Positions 8,567 to 21,092 of a DNA stretch of 64,000 bases are shown in pieces. The DNA is from Janthinobacterium sp. Lineage in GTDB: Bacteria > Pseudomonadota > Gammaproteobacteria > Burkholderiales > Burkholderiaceae_D. The notes beneath the pieces are model-generated. The model saw nothing but the letters and a program-made list of their open reading frames with translations. It made no database searches and was not told where the DNA came from. The stretch lies in the NCBI GenBank assembly GCA_003133225.1, contig PKWL01000063.1:124001-188000 (forward strand), written 5' to 3'. Both the position numbers and the translations under genes were made by a program. Each line of letters begins with the position of its first letter. Position 1 is the stretch's first letter.

Positions 8567-11311
8567 TCAATGGGCTTCGTCCCAGTTCTTGCCCACACCG
8601 ACTTCGGCCGTTAGCGGCACTCTGAGCTGGGCCACCCCAGCCATCAGGGCCGGCAATTTTTCGCGCACCAGCGCCAGTTCCGACTCCGGCACTTCGAGCA
8701 CCAGCTCATCGTGCACCTGCATGATCATCATTGTTTTCAGCCGTTCCGTTTCGAGCCATCCTTGCACGGCGATCATGGCCAGCTTGATCAAATCGGCGGC
8801 AGTGCCCTGCATCGGCGCGTTGATCGCGGCGCGTTCGGCGCCCTGGCGGCGCGGGCCGTTCGGTGAATTGATCTCGGGCAGCCAAAGGCGACGCCCAAAC
8901 ACAGTCTCGACGAACCCGCGCGCCTTAGCTTGCAGGCGCGTGTTGTCCATATACTGCTTGACGCCGGAAAAGCGGGCGAAATAGCGGTCAATGTAACTTT
9001 GCGCCGCGGTACGGTCGACGCCCAAGTTGGCAGCTAGGCCAAATGCGCTCATGCCATAAATCAGACCGAAGTTGATCACCTTAGCGTAACGCCGCTGCTC
9101 GCTTTGAACCTCGCTTGGGGCGATGCCGAAGATTTCGGCGGCGGTTGCGCGATGGATGTCCTCGCCGTCGGCAAACGCTCGCAGCATCGCCACGTCGCGC
9201 GAGATGTGGGCCATGATGCGTAATTCGATTTGCGAATAGTCGGCCGACACGATCATGCTGCCGGGCGGTGCGATGAACGCTTCGCGAATGCGGCGACCTT
9301 CCTTGGTGCGAATCGGGATATTTTGCAGATTCGGTTCGTTCGACGCCAGCCGTCCCGTCACCGCCACCGCCTGTGCATAATTGGTGTGCACACGCCCCGT
9401 ATCACGGTTCACCATTTTCGGCAGTTTGTCCGTATAGGTCGACTTCAATTTGGACAGGCTACGAAATTCGAGCAACACCTTCGGCAGCGGATAGTCTTCG
9501 GCAAGCTTTTGCAGCACTTCCTCGTCCGTCGACGGTGCGCCGGTCGGGGTCTTTTTGATCACCGGCAGTTGCAGGCGCCCGAAAAAAATTTCTCCGATTT
9601 GCTTGGGCGAACCCAAATTGAACGGTCCGCCGGCCAGTTCGTATGCCCGCTGTTCCAGTTCGAGGATGCGCGCGCCCAGTTCGTTTGACTGGGTGCCAAG
9701 TAGGCCGGCGTCGATCAGCACGCCGTTGCGCTCAATTCTTTGCAGCACGATGGCAGTCGGCATTTCAATATTGCGGTAAATCGAGGTCAGTTTTTCGTCG
9801 GTGTCCACGTGCGGCCACATGGCCTGGTGCAAACGCAAAGCGACATCGGCATCTTCTGCAGCGTAGTCGGTGGCACGCTCGACGTCGACCTGGTCAAAAC
9901 AGATCTGGCCGACACCCTTGCCGCAGACGTCGGCAAACGAGATGGACTTGTGGTTTAAATGGCGTAGCGCCAGGCTGTCCATATCATGCGATTTGTGCGA
10001 CTCAAACACATACGACTGCAACGATGTGTCGTGCACGATGCCGCGTAACGCAATGCCGTGGTTGGCGAAAATATGGCAATCGTATTTCAAGTCTTGGCCC
10101 AGCTTCGGCTTGCCAGGATCTTCCAGCCAAGGTCTGAGCTTTTTCAGCACAAGGTCACGCACTAACTGCTGTGGTGCGCCAGCGTAGCAATGGCCCATCG
10201 GGATATAGGCGGCGTGACCCGCTTCGCAGGCGAGCGAGATGCCGACCATCTGGGCAGTCATCGGTTCCAGTGACGTCGTCTCGATATCGATCGAGGTCAA
10301 GGCGGCGCCGTTGATGCGGGCCAGCCAGGCATCGAGTTGGACTTCGGTCAGCACGGTTTCATACGGGAGCATAACGGCATCAACGGTGGCCATGCCCCCA
10401 ACCGGCGAGTTGAGCTGGGCGCCCCGTCCAGCCTCGACGGCGACAGACGCCCGGCTGGCGATCTCGCGCAGCCAGGAATTGAAGCCATAGCGCGCATAAA
10501 ATGTCAGCAAGGCCGCCGTATCTTCCTCTTTGGCCAGCAGCGATGCGCCGATCGACGTCATGTGAGCGCTCAGGTCGCAATCCGTTTTTACGGTAATTAG
10601 CACACGTGCCTGCGGCAGCCACGGCAGTGCTTGGCGCAAGTTCTCCCCAACCGCGCCGCCGATATCAGCGGCATGTTCGATCACACCGGCCAAGCTGTCG
10701 TACTGGGTCAACCATTTCAGGGCAGTTTTCGGGCCGCACTTGGCCACGCCCGGAACGTTGTCGACCGTATCTCCGATGAGGGACAGGTAATCGACGATGC
10801 GATTGGGCGGCACACCGAACTTGGCCAGCACGCCCGCCTCATCCAGCTTTTCGTTGCTCATCGTATTGATCAGGGTAACGTGGGCATTGACCAGTTGGGC
10901 CAGATCCTTGTCGCCAGTCGAGACCACCGTGTTCATGCCGACCGCAGCGGCCTGAACGGCCAGGGTACCGATCACGTCGTCCGCCTCCACGCCGTCGACC
11001 ATTAGGATCGGCCAGCCCATGGCGCGCACGGCCTCATGGATCGGCTCGATCTGACGCACCAAGTCTTCCGGCATTTTGGAGCGCTGCGCCTTATATTCGG
11101 GATACAGGTCGTCGCGGAACGTCTTGCCTTTGGCGTCAAACACGCAGGCGATGCAGGCGGCCGGATAATCGGCGCGCAAACGGCGCAGCATGTTGATCAT
11201 GCCGTGGATGGCGCCAGTGGGCACGCCACCAGGTCCGCGCAAGTCCGGCAGAGCATGGAAGGCACGGTAAAGGTAGCTTGAGCCGTCAACTAACAACAGG
11301 GTTTTTTGCAT
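8567..11311 (-). CDS. polA: DNA polymerase I
   Basis: Repair and Okazaki-fragment-processing polymerase. 914 aa from ATG 11311 (MQKTLLLVDGSSYLYRAFHA). The longer frame from 11377 adds 22 unrelated residues and is rejected. The 5'-nuclease domain covers about 1-290 (VFDAKGKTFRDDLYPEYKAQ, GVEADDVIGTLA). The proofreading domain, about 310-510, keeps its acidic residues (SIDIETTSLEP, KLGQDLKYDCHIF). The polymerase domain has motif A SADYSQIELRIMAHIS, motif B RRYAKVINFGLIYGMSAFGL and motif C QVHDELVLEVPE. All three activities therefore look intact. No strong Shine-Dalgarno precedes the start. Stands alone on the minus strand, divergent from the DUF2782-thrB group. Confidence 0.98.
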   Translation of the reverse strand: MQKTLLLVDGSSYLYRAFHALPDLRGPGGVPTGAIHGMINMLRRLRADYPAACIACVFDAKGKTFRDDLYPEYKAQRSKMPEDLVRQIEPIHEAVRAMGWPILMVDGVEADDVIGTLAVQAAAVGMNTVVSTGDKDLAQLVNAHVTLINTMSNEKLDEAGVLAKFGVPPNRIVDYLSLIGDTVDNVPGVAKCGPKTALKWLTQYDSLAGVIEHAADIGGAVGENLRQALPWLPQARVLITVKTDCDLSAHMTSIGASLLAKEEDTAALLTFYARYGFNSWLREIASRASVAVEAGRGAQLNSPVGGMATVDAVMLPYETVLTEVQLDAWLARINGAALTSIDIETTSLEPMTAQMVGISLACEAGHAAYIPMGHCYAGAPQQLVRDLVLKKLRPWLEDPGKPKLGQDLKYDCHIFANHGIALRGIVHDTSLQSYVFESHKSHDMDSLALRHLNHKSISFADVCGKGVGQICFDQVDVERATDYAAEDADVALRLHQAMWPHVDTDEKLTSIYRNIEMPTAIVLQRIERNGVLIDAGLLGTQSNELGARILELEQRAYELAGGPFNLGSPKQIGEIFFGRLQLPVIKKTPTGAPSTDEEVLQKLAEDYPLPKVLLEFRSLSKLKSTYTDKLPKMVNRDTGRVHTNYAQAVAVTGRLASNEPNLQNIPIRTKEGRRIREAFIAPPGSMIVSADYSQIELRIMAHISRDVAMLRAFADGEDIHRATAAEIFGIAPSEVQSEQRRYAKVINFGLIYGMSAFGLAANLGVDRTAAQSYIDRYFARFSGVKQYMDNTRLQAKARGFVETVFGRRLWLPEINSPNGPRRQGAERAAINAPMQGTAADLIKLAMIAVQGWLETERLKTMMIMQVHDELVLEVPESELALVREKLPALMAGVAQLRVPLTAEVGVGKNWDEAH

Positions 11312-11585
11312 AAGGTCAATTGAAATGCGCCGTTCCGCTAAATCGGAAGGGCAAAGGCTGGAAAATTCCCGGGGCACGCGCCATCGGTGTTCCCATAATT
11401 ATCGCAGAGTTTGGGCCGCGGCTCGGGCCGGGCGTCCAGTTTCAAAGAGTAAAGGCGGGGATCGGGAGAATTTTGTTAGTTTTATGCCGTTTCATCGCTT
11501 TTAGGACAAAGATAAGCCGGTCTCTTTGTTACAATGAACCATATCAGAAAAATTCATCGCGGTCCAACCGAGGCAACACCCGAAC

Positions 11586-12002
11586 ATGATGCGCACATCC
11601 ACCTACTGGAAAGTCCTTGTACTGTCTTTGCTAGCGCAAGCGGCCTCGGTCGGCGCACAAGCGCCCAGCCCGGCGCCCCCGCAACTGGAAAAAATCGAAG
11701 GCCTAAGCAACACGCCCAGCACGGTGACGACCACGCCCGATAACGCAAACAAGATCACGGAAACGAAGGTTCAAGGGCGCGTCACTGAAGTGCAAGTCAA
11801 GAGCGGCAAGAGTACCTATTACCTGAAACCGAACACCCCGGCCGGCAGCGCCCTGCCTGGTGACGGCCTGGGCAGCGCCAACCGCGGGCCGCAATGGAAG
11901 GTCATGGAATTTGATCTGGGCAAGAAAAAGAAAACACAGAGCGAGCAAGACGCCGCTGGTCATGTCCCGCCGCCACCGCAACTGCCAACACCTGCGCGCT
12001 GA
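11586..12002 (+). CDS. DUF2782 domain protein, predicted exported
   Basis: 138-residue protein of unknown function. Residues 1-24 look like a signal peptide (short charged start, VLVLSLLAQAASVGA, cut near AQA). A proline-rich linker follows, then a compact domain (KITETKVQGRVTEVQVKSG, STYYLKPN, GPQWKVMEFD) of the kind classed as DUF2782 in betaproteobacteria. The tail is lysine- and proline-rich. The gene lies between polA (divergent) and thrB, 55 bases ahead of the latter, its usual neighbourhood in Burkholderiales. A TACAAT at 11530-11535 could be its -10 box. Whether the first or second of the two adjacent ATGs is used is unclear. Confidence 0.8.
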   Translation: MMRTSTYWKVLVLSLLAQAASVGAQAPSPAPPQLEKIEGLSNTPSTVTTTPDNANKITETKVQGRVTEVQVKSGKSTYYLKPNTPAGSALPGDGLGSANRGPQWKVMEFDLGKKKKTQSEQDAAGHVPPPPQLPTPAR

Positions 12003-12057
12003 ACGTCTGTTGACGCTTCCGTCCTTTTTTCACTGACTTTATATATTTAGCTTCCCC

Positions 12058-13014
12058 ATGGCAGTTTTTACCCCGGTCACTCTGGACGATATTAGCCAGT
12101 GGATCAAACAGTTTCCCCTGGGCGCGCCGCGCGCCATCAAAGGCATTGCATCGGGCATCGAGAACAGCAATTTTTTCATCACCACCGAGAGCGGCGAATA
12201 CGTCCTCACGATCTTTGAAAACCTGACTTTCCTGCAATTGCCGTTCTACCTGCACTTGATGCGCCACCTCGCCGAGCGCGGCATTCCGGCGCCGGCGCCG
12301 GTGGCCAATGCCAACGGCGAACTGGTGACCGCGCTGCACGGTAAGCCGGCTGCGATCGTCACCAAGCTAGAAGGCAGTTCGCAAATGGCGCCGCAGGCGG
12401 TGCATTGCGCGGCTGTGGGCGCCATGCAAGCCAAAATGCACCTGGCGGCGCGCGACTTTCCGTTGCAGCAACGCAATTTGCGTGGCTTGGACTGGTGGAA
12501 CGAAACCACGCCCCAAGTCTTACCATTTTTGTCCGACAGCAACGCCCATCTGCTCCGCGTTGAAATGCATTACCAGGACGCGTTCGCCGCGTGTACGCCG
12601 TATCAAGTCCTTCCGCGCGGGCCCGTGCATGCCGACCTGTTCCGTAACAACGTCATGTTCGTCGGCACGCGCCTGAGCGGGTTCTTTGATTTTTATTTCG
12701 CCGGCTGCGACAGCTGGCTCTTTGACGTAGCCATCACCGTCAACGATTGGTGCATTGACCAAGATACGGGCGCACTCGATACGGCCCGCGTGCGCGCCCT
12801 GCTCGACGCCTACCACCGAGTGCGCCCGTTTGACGCTGCCGAACGCGTCGTCTGGCCGGGCATGCTGCGTGGTGCGGCGCTGCGATTCTGGCTATCGCGC
12901 CTGTATGACCTGTATTTACCGCGCACAGCGGAAATGCTGACCCCGCACGACCCGACGCATTTCGAACGGATCCTGCGCGAACGCGTCGCCACGCCTGCGC
13001 CGGCCCTTTTCTAA
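12058..13014 (+). CDS. thrB: homoserine kinase, ThrB_alt type (aminoglycoside-phosphotransferase fold)
   Basis: Phosphorylates homoserine to O-phosphohomoserine, the penultimate step of threonine synthesis. 318 aa. This is the APH-fold enzyme, not the GHMP-kinase type of enterobacteria. The N-lobe contains [20 protein letters not shown] and YVLTIFE. The catalytic loop is [12 protein letters not shown] (His about 191, Asp 193, Asn 198). The metal-binding segment is [16 protein letters not shown]. Its stop overlaps the next start as TAATG, so the downstream membrane protein is probably translationally coupled. Confidence is high because the polA-DUF2782-thrB order is standard in this order of bacteria. 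Confidence 0.95.
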   Translation: MAVFTPVTLDDISQWIKQFPLGAPRAIKGIASGIENSNFFITTESGEYVLTIFENLTFLQLPFYLHLMRHLAERGIPAPAPVANANGELVTALHGKPAAIVTKLEGSSQMAPQAVHCAAVGAMQAKMHLAARDFPLQQRNLRGLDWWNETTPQVLPFLSDSNAHLLRVEMHYQDAFAACTPYQVLPRGPVHADLFRNNVMFVGTRLSGFFDFYFAGCDSWLFDVAITVNDWCIDQDTGALDTARVRALLDAYHRVRPFDAAERVVWPGMLRGAALRFWLSRLYDLYLPRTAEMLTPHDPTHFERILRERVATPAPALF

Positions 13015-13793
13015 TGGAAAAATTACCTGCAAAAACGGGCTGGCTCTGGGTCAAACAAGGCTTCGGTCTGTTCCGCAAACAACCCGGCGGCCTGTCGACT
13101 CTCTTTTTAGGGTACATGTTTTCCATGGTTGCCATGAGCGTCATGCCATTGCTGGGCCAACTGGTTCCGGTTATCTTGGTGCCGGTGTTTTCGATGGCCT
13201 TCATGCAAGCGTGCCGCTACATCGAGCAAAAAAAACGCGTCTTCCCCAACCTGCTTTTGACCGGCTTTCGCAAACCGGCGTTCCCGCCCCTGTTTGCGCT
13301 GGGCCTGCTGTACCTATTAGTGGCGCTGCTCTCCCTCGGCGCCTCGGCTTTGGTCGACGGCGGCGTGTTTTGGCAGCTGGTGACGGGCCAGATCGACGCC
13401 AAATCGCCCTTGGCGCGCGAATCGAACATGGGCGGAGCCATCTTGATGGCGATTGCCGTCTACATCCCGGCGGCCATGGCATTTTGCTTTGCCGCGCCCT
13501 TGATCTACTGGCAAAAAATGAGACTGGGAAAGGCCATCTTCTTCAGCTTTTTCTCCGTATTGCACTCGGCCAAAGCTTTCCTGGTTTTCGCCTCGGTCTG
13601 GTTTGCCATCAGCGTCATCGGGAGTCAGGTCGTGATTCTCATCTTCGGCCGCAGCGAAATGGCGATGATGATCATGCTGCCGTTGTCGGTGATCTTGACG
13701 GTGGTGATGCACTGCTCGTTTTACGCCAGCTACCGCCAACTTTTCGGCACTCCGGCCGAGGGGGCAGCGGCCGTTGAGAGCCCGCTTACCTGA
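13014..13793 (+). CDS. BPSS1780-family multi-pass membrane protein
   Basis: 259-residue integral membrane protein of unknown function. The N-terminus (PAKTGWLWVKQGFGLFRKQP) is the recognisable start of the BPSS1780 family. Five to six hydrophobic segments follow, for example MFSMVAMSVMPLLGQLVPVI, LFALGLLYLLVALLSLGASA, MAIAVYIPAAMAFCFAAPLI and AFLVFASVWFAISVIGSQV. A conserved basic patch (CRYIEQKKRVFPNLLLTGFR) lies in the first cytoplasmic loop. Starts within the thrB stop (TAATG). It converges on the uvrD-type helicase gene. Confidence 0.85.
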   Translation: MEKLPAKTGWLWVKQGFGLFRKQPGGLSTLFLGYMFSMVAMSVMPLLGQLVPVILVPVFSMAFMQACRYIEQKKRVFPNLLLTGFRKPAFPPLFALGLLYLLVALLSLGASALVDGGVFWQLVTGQIDAKSPLARESNMGGAILMAIAVYIPAAMAFCFAAPLIYWQKMRLGKAIFFSFFSVLHSAKAFLVFASVWFAISVIGSQVVILIFGRSEMAMMIMLPLSVILTVVMHCSFYASYRQLFGTPAEGAAAVESPLT

Positions 13794-14109
13794 AGGAGGA
13801 CGGGACCGGGCGGGTGAAACCGTCGCGGGCGTCGCCGCGTGCCTGCAGGGCCGCCTTTCACAGCTGATGTTTGCCGCTGGCGCGGTCAAGACCGTCCCTG
13901 TTTTACTCGGCCCCGCGCTTGAAATTACTCGTCTCCGCACGAGCTAACGCGGGTGCCAGCGGTTTCAAAACCAGGGTCCGCTTCCGCCATGGGTTAGCGC
14001 GCCACGACGAACTCTGCACTCAGAGTAGAAAATCCGTCCAGGTGCATTTTTTGGGTGCACAGTGAAACTTTTTCCCGTTGTTATGCGCGACGTGGATCAT
14101 GGCCCCAGA
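13794..14109. other. intergenic region, convergent genes, no gene seen
   Basis: 316 bases between the membrane protein stop and the helicase stop. No convincing reading frame, RNA gene or U-tracted terminator was recognised. A short inverted repeat GTGCA/TGCAC flanks a T-rich loop near 14040-14060, too weak to call. Confidence 0.5.
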
Positions 14110-16419
14110 CTAGCGGCCGATTCTGTCGAGCTTGGCGATGCTCAAATCGAGCACTTTCATGCCGTAGCGCCCGAAGTTGATCTGCGCCCTCGCGTTGTTA
14201 CCGCCGCCTTCGAGGTTGACGATAACGCCTTCGCCAAATTTTGCATGCGCGACCGATTCTCCGATGCGCCAGCCGGGGGCGCTCGTTTTATGGGCGATCT
14301 TTTGCGCAATGGCGTTGTTGGACCCGCCACTGCCCAGCGGCGCGTCGTCCCAAGCAGATTTTTTGCCGCCGAACCAGTGCGCCTGGACCTTCGGTGACAG
14401 CCACTTCAAGGCGTGCTCCGGCAATTCATCGAAAAAACGCGACTTTATGTTGTAACGGGTCTGGCCGTGCAACATGCGATTTTGCGCGAAGCTCATGTAC
14501 AGGCGCCGGCGCGCGCGCGTGATGGCGACATACATCAGGCGCCGCTCTTCCTCCACGCCGCCGTCCTCTTTCGCGCTGCTTTCGTGCGGGAACAAGCCTT
14601 CTTCCATCCCGGTGATAAAGACGTTGTCAAACTCTAATCCCTTGGCCGAGTGCACCGTCATCATTTGCAGCGCGTCCTGCCCGGCCAGGGCCTGGTTATC
14701 GCCCGCTTCCAGGGAGGCGTGTGATAAGAAGGCCGACAATGGCGACATGACGGCCGCCAGGGGCGCATCGGCATCCAAAATTTCGATGCCATTTTCCGTT
14801 GTGAGCGGCGGCGGAGGGGCCTGCGCCTGGACTTGCGGCCCAAGGTAAGCGGGCGTGTCCTGTCCGAAGCCCTCTTCAGCGACAAACTGGGTGGCGGCGC
14901 TGACCAGTTGCTCCAGGTTTTCGACACGGTCGGCGCCGTCTTTTTCGTTTTGATAGTGCGAAAGCAGGGTGCTGGCATCGAGCACGACGCGCACCATTTC
15001 CGGTAGCGCCAATTGCTGCGTTTCAAAGCGCGCTCCTTCGATCAATTTTACAAACGAGCCCAGCGACGATCCCGCCTTGCCCGCCAAATGCGGCACGGCG
15101 GCGTACAAGGAAATCGCGTACTGCTCGGACACGGCCTGCAATTGCTCAATCGAGCGCGTGCCAATGCCGCGGGTTGGAAAGTTGACCACGCGCAGGAACG
15201 CCGAGTCGTTGTGCGGATTGTCTAACAGCTGTAGATAGGCGATCGCGTGCTTGACCTCGGCGCGCTGAAAATAACGCAAGCCGCCGTAGACGTGATAGGG
15301 AATTCCGGCCGAAAAAAGAGCATGTTCGAGCACTCGCGACTGCGCGTTGGAACGGTACAGCAACGCGATTTCGCTGCGCAAGCTGCCTTCAGCGATCAGG
15401 CTTTTCGATTCTTCGACGATCCATTGCGCCTCTTGCAAGTCGGAACTGGCTTCAAAAATTCGGACCGGTTCGCCATGCCCGGCATCGGTGCGCAAATTCT
15501 TGCCCAAGCGCTTGCTGTTATTGGCGATCAGCATGTTGGCACTATCCAAAATATGGCCGTGCGAGCGGTAGTTCTGCTCCAATTTGATCAAGTTCTGCAC
15601 ATTAAACTCACGTTCGAAGGAACTCATGTTGCCCACATTGGCACCGCGAAAAGCGTAAATACTCTGGTCGTCGTCGCCCACGGCAAACAGTGCGCCGCCC
15701 TGACTGCCGCCATGCCCGGCCAGCAACTTGAGCCAGTTGTATTGCAAGTTGTTGGTATCTTGGAACTCGTCGACCAAGATGTGTCGGAAACGGGCCTGAT
15801 AGTGTTCGCGCAGTACTTGGTTGCGGTTTAATAGTTCGAATGTGCGCAGCAACAACTCGGCAAAATCGACAACGCCTTCGCGCTGGCACTGGTCGTCGTA
15901 GGCTTGATACAGTTCGACCATCTTGCGCTCGATCGGATCGTAGGCTTCGACCCGGTCGGCGCGCAAACCCTGGTCCTTGGCGTTATTGATGAAATACATC
16001 ACCGTTTTCGCGGGGAATTTGACGTCGTCGATATTGTGGGTCTTGAGCAGGCGCTTAATGACCGACAACTGGTCCTGCGAATCGAGGATCTGAAAAGTCT
16101 GCGGCAGCGCCGCATCGCGGTAATGCGTGCGCAGCAGGCGATTGCACAAGCCGTGAAAGGTTCCAATCCACATGCCGCGCGTGTTGATCGGCAGCATGGT
16201 CGACAAACGCGCCGTCATTTCCTTGGCGGCCTTGTTGGTAAAGGTGACGGCCAAGATACTCGCCGCGGACACTTGCCCGGTCTGGATCAGCCACGCGATG
16301 CGCGTGGTCAGCACGCGCGTCTTGCCCGAGCCCGCGCCCGCGAGAATCAAGGCATTTTGGGCTGGCAACGTGACTGCAGCGAGTTGTTCCTCGTTGAGGT
16401 GTTGAAGTAGTTTTTGCAT
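14110..16419 (-). CDS. uvrD: ATP-dependent DNA helicase, UvrD/PcrA/Rep family
   Basis: Superfamily 1A 3'-5' helicase used in excision and mismatch repair and replication restart. 769 aa. Walker A AGAGSGKTRVLTTR is at about 27-40. Motif II is DEFQDTNNLQ and motif III GDDDQSIYAFRGA. Motif V/VI includes VHSAKGLEFDNVF and EERRLMYVAITRARRRLYMS. The C-terminal 50 residues (WRIGESVAHAKFGEGVIVN) form the Tudor-like domain typical of PcrA/UvrD, absent from Rep, which favours UvrD over Rep. Monocistronic and convergent with the thrB group. The ATG is the only reasonable start. Confidence 0.94.
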   Translation of the reverse strand: MQKLLQHLNEEQLAAVTLPAQNALILAGAGSGKTRVLTTRIAWLIQTGQVSAASILAVTFTNKAAKEMTARLSTMLPINTRGMWIGTFHGLCNRLLRTHYRDAALPQTFQILDSQDQLSVIKRLLKTHNIDDVKFPAKTVMYFINNAKDQGLRADRVEAYDPIERKMVELYQAYDDQCQREGVVDFAELLLRTFELLNRNQVLREHYQARFRHILVDEFQDTNNLQYNWLKLLAGHGGSQGGALFAVGDDDQSIYAFRGANVGNMSSFEREFNVQNLIKLEQNYRSHGHILDSANMLIANNSKRLGKNLRTDAGHGEPVRIFEASSDLQEAQWIVEESKSLIAEGSLRSEIALLYRSNAQSRVLEHALFSAGIPYHVYGGLRYFQRAEVKHAIAYLQLLDNPHNDSAFLRVVNFPTRGIGTRSIEQLQAVSEQYAISLYAAVPHLAGKAGSSLGSFVKLIEGARFETQQLALPEMVRVVLDASTLLSHYQNEKDGADRVENLEQLVSAATQFVAEEGFGQDTPAYLGPQVQAQAPPPPLTTENGIEILDADAPLAAVMSPLSAFLSHASLEAGDNQALAGQDALQMMTVHSAKGLEFDNVFITGMEEGLFPHESSAKEDGGVEEERRLMYVAITRARRRLYMSFAQNRMLHGQTRYNIKSRFFDELPEHALKWLSPKVQAHWFGGKKSAWDDAPLGSGGSNNAIAQKIAHKTSAPGWRIGESVAHAKFGEGVIVNLEGGGNNARAQINFGRYGMKVLDLSIAKLDRIGR

Positions 16420-16659
16420 CTTGTGATTATACTGGCAGGGGGGCCCGTGTTTGGCGGAATGTTCGACGAGAACAATGGCCAGGGACCCTGGGAAGGGGCT
16501 CGAATTTACGGCAGCCGACCACTGGCAGAAGGGGATCGCGCCGCCCCGACACGCGCATCTTGTGGGCCGGGCCCGGTTTCCGCGGCGCTTTGGCGCCAGG
16601 CTCAGCGGCGGCGACGATCCAATCGTACGTTGTCAAAACTTGGGTTGTGAAGAGCACAT

Positions 16660-17283
16660 TTAGACATTGCGTTGCGGCTCAAATAACTCGGTGAAGCGGT
16701 GCACCGCAGCCGTCACGTCGGGGGCCAGATAAACGCTACTGATGGCCGCCACCATATCGGCCCCACGCGCCACCAGCGGGGCCGCATTCTCGGGGGTCAT
16801 GCCTCCGATTAAGACGCACGGCAGCGCGATGCACGCCTTGGCCTGGCCGACAATGGCCGCTTGGGTGGTCACCGCGTATTTCTTGACCAAGGAGGGATAA
16901 AATCCGCCGAATGCAACATAACTTGCGCCCGAGCGCTGCGCCGCCTGGGCCAGCGCCAAGTCACCATAACAGGACGCGCCGACGATCTTATCCGGTCCTA
17001 GGGCGGATCGCACCTGCGCCACTGAGGCATCGGTGCCGCCCACATGCACGCCATCGGCGCCCACCGCTTGGCACAGCTCGACGAAATCATTGATGACCAG
17101 CGGCACCGCATAACTGCGACATAAGGCCAATAAGGCCGCGGCTTGGTCAAGTCGGAGCGCGGCACTGGCATCCTTGTGTCGATATTGCAGCAGAGCAACG
17201 CCGGCGTCCAGCGCACGCTTGGTGAGCGCCAGCAGGCGGTCCGTGTCATCCCAATTGGGTGTGATCAAATAAAGTCCTCGCAT
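16660..17283 (-). CDS. thiE: thiamine phosphate synthase
   Basis: Joins HMP-diphosphate and thiazole phosphate to thiamin phosphate. 207 aa, TIM barrel. Diagnostic segments: ALLQYRHKDAS, LVINDFVELCQAVGADGVHV, GASCYGDL, LIGGMTPENA and the C-terminal phosphate loop VAAISSVY. The usual GPxFPTxTK loop is replaced by FGGFYPSLVKK, as in other betaproteobacterial ThiE, as far as I recall. Last gene of the thiC-thiS-thiG-thiD-thiE operon, 25 bases after thiD. The 240 bases beyond it (16420-16659) contain no gene or clear terminator. Confidence 0.95.
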   Translation of the reverse strand: MRGLYLITPNWDDTDRLLALTKRALDAGVALLQYRHKDASAALRLDQAAALLALCRSYAVPLVINDFVELCQAVGADGVHVGGTDASVAQVRSALGPDKIVGASCYGDLALAQAAQRSGASYVAFGGFYPSLVKKYAVTTQAAIVGQAKACIALPCVLIGGMTPENAAPLVARGADMVAAISSVYLAPDVTAAVHRFTELFEPQRNV

Positions 17284-17308
17284 GGTTTTCTCTTTTTCGT
17301 TTTTTAGG

Positions 17309-18082
17309 TTAGCAGCGTAGCGGAATTCGCTGTCCGGGAGCGATCACGTAGGATGCCGCCAGAGCTTGGTGGCAATACGCCTGAGCGCCGGCCAACGCCA
17401 GCGCCATCGGTTCGCCCTGCGCCAGACGGGCCGCAATGGCGGCCGCCAGCGTACAACCGCTTCCGTGAAAGTGACCGGGCAGGCGCGGCCAGTTCCAGGC
17501 CCGTTCCGCGCCCAAGCCGAACCAGCGGTTGCGCACCATAGCGCCGGGGCCATGACCACCGGTAATGAGCACATGCAAACAGCCGCGCGCATGCAGCACT
17601 TGCGCTTGCTGCGAAAGCGTCAGCTCGGCGCCGCTCAGCGCGATCGCCTCTGGCAAATTCGGCACGATCAGCGTGACCAACGCCAGCAACGGGGCCAGCG
17701 CCTGCACCGCATCCCCGCGCGCCAAGGCATCGCCGTGACCGCTCGCGAGCACGGGGTCCAGCACCACCGGCAGCTGCGGGTGCTGGCGGCGCAAGCGCCC
17801 GATCACATCGGCAATGACTTGCGCATTGGCGCGGCTGCCGGGGATGCCGATCTTGACGGCTTTCACTTCGATTTTGTCAATCAGTGCGTGCGCCTGGCGG
17901 GCCAGTATTTCGCTATCGACGGCAAGCGCATCGAACACGTGGTCATTGTCTTGCACCGTCAGCGTGGTGACCAGCGGCAGCGCGTGCGCGCCTTGTGCCG
18001 CGACGGCCAGGATGTCGGCCGCGATACCAGCCCCACCCGAAGGATCAAGGCCAGCGAAGATCAGCACCGACGGACGTGTCAT
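17309..18082 (-). CDS. thiD: hydroxymethylpyrimidine/phosphomethylpyrimidine kinase
   Basis: Ribokinase-fold kinase that phosphorylates HMP and HMP-phosphate to the diphosphate used by ThiE. 257 aa. The N-terminal substrate motif is [17 protein letters not shown] and the anion-hole motif near the C-terminus is [16 protein letters not shown]. Both diverge slightly from enterobacterial ThiD ([18 protein letters not shown]). The region [15 protein letters not shown] matches the family. It overlaps the thiG stop by four bases (ATGA), so it is translated as part of the riboswitch-controlled operon. Confidence 0.93.
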   Translation of the reverse strand: MTRPSVLIFAGLDPSGGAGIAADILAVAAQGAHALPLVTTLTVQDNDHVFDALAVDSEILARQAHALIDKIEVKAVKIGIPGSRANAQVIADVIGRLRRQHPQLPVVLDPVLASGHGDALARGDAVQALAPLLALVTLIVPNLPEAIALSGAELTLSQQAQVLHARGCLHVLITGGHGPGAMVRNRWFGLGAERAWNWPRLPGHFHGSGCTLAAAIAARLAQGEPMALALAGAQAYCHQALAASYVIAPGQRIPLRC

Positions 18083-18873
18083 GCGATCCGGCCCGCCATC
18101 GGTGACGAAGGCGAGGCCGCAAAGCGGCGCGGCATGCGCCCCGCCAGAAAAGCCTCGCGCCCCGCCTGTACGGCTAGCCGCATCGCGCGCGCCATGCGCA
18201 CCGGCTCGCGCGCTGCGGCAATAGCCGTATTCATCAGCACGCCGTCGCAGCCCAGCTCCATGGCAATGGCCGCATCGGATGCGGTGCCGACGCCCGCATC
18301 CACGATCACGGGCACCTGGGCTTGCTCAATGATCAATGACAGGTTCCATGGATTGAGAATGCCCATGCCGGAACCGATCAGGGACGCCAGCGGCATCACG
18401 GCCACACAGCCGATCTGCTCGAGTATCTTGGCCTGGATCGGGTCGTCGCTGCAGTACACCATCACGTCGAAGCCGTCCCGGACCAGGGTTTCCGCCGCTT
18501 TCAATGTCTCTGGCATGTGTGGGAAAAGCGTTTTTTCATCGCCCAGCACTTCCAGCTTGACCAGCTTGTGACCACCGAGCAGTTCGCGCGCCATTTGCAA
18601 GGTGTAGACCGCATCAGCGGCGTTGTAACAGCCAGCCGTATTCGGCAAGATTGTGTATTCTGACGGCGGCAGCACATCTAGCAAGCTGGGCGCGTTCGGA
18701 TCCTGGCCAATGTTGACGCGTCGAATCGCCACCGTGATGATTTCCGCGCCAGCGGCGTCGGTGGCTGCGCGCGTCTGCGCCAGATCGCGGTATTTTCCGC
18801 TGCCCACTAGCAGGCGCGAGCCATAGCTTTTTCCGGCGATGGTCAGCCGATCTTCTTTGGTGGTGTGGTTCAT
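18079..18873 (-). CDS. thiG: thiazole synthase
   Basis: Builds the thiazole phosphate ring from DXP, dehydroglycine and ThiS-thiocarboxylate. 264 aa TIM barrel. Signature segments: [50 protein letters not shown] (Lys forming the DXP imine), [15 protein letters not shown] and [20 protein letters not shown]. Its partner ThiS lies 18 bases upstream. It depends on DXP from Dxs (encoded at 2118-3986). No glycine oxidase (thiO) or thiH is nearby to supply dehydroglycine. Confidence 0.97.
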   Translation of the reverse strand: MNHTTKEDRLTIAGKSYGSRLLVGSGKYRDLAQTRAATDAAGAEIITVAIRRVNIGQDPNAPSLLDVLPPSEYTILPNTAGCYNAADAVYTLQMARELLGGHKLVKLEVLGDEKTLFPHMPETLKAAETLVRDGFDVMVYCSDDPIQAKILEQIGCVAVMPLASLIGSGMGILNPWNLSLIIEQAQVPVIVDAGVGTASDAAIAMELGCDGVLMNTAIAAAREPVRMARAMRLAVQAGREAFLAGRMPRRFAASPSSPMAGRIA

Positions 18874-18891
18874 GTCTTTTCTTTCCGTTGA

Positions 18892-21059
<2,168 letters not shown>

Positions 21060-21065
21060 TCAACA

Positions 21066-21085
21066 GCAACGGCGCGCGCCGTTGC
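21066..21085 (-). promoter_or_regulatory. 20-bp perfect palindrome in thiC leader
   Basis: GCAACGGCGC followed by its exact inverse complement, between the riboswitch aptamer and the anti-Shine-Dalgarno. It can form a very stable 8-9-bp hairpin in the leader RNA and probably spaces or insulates the aptamer and expression platform. No U-tract follows, so it is not a canonical terminator. Confidence 0.5.
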
Positions 21086-21092
21086 AATCTAT

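Noticed and set aside
11312-11377. N-terminal extension of polA
   Set aside because: Adds 22 residues before the conserved MQKTLLLVDGSSYLYRAF and has no similarity to the family.
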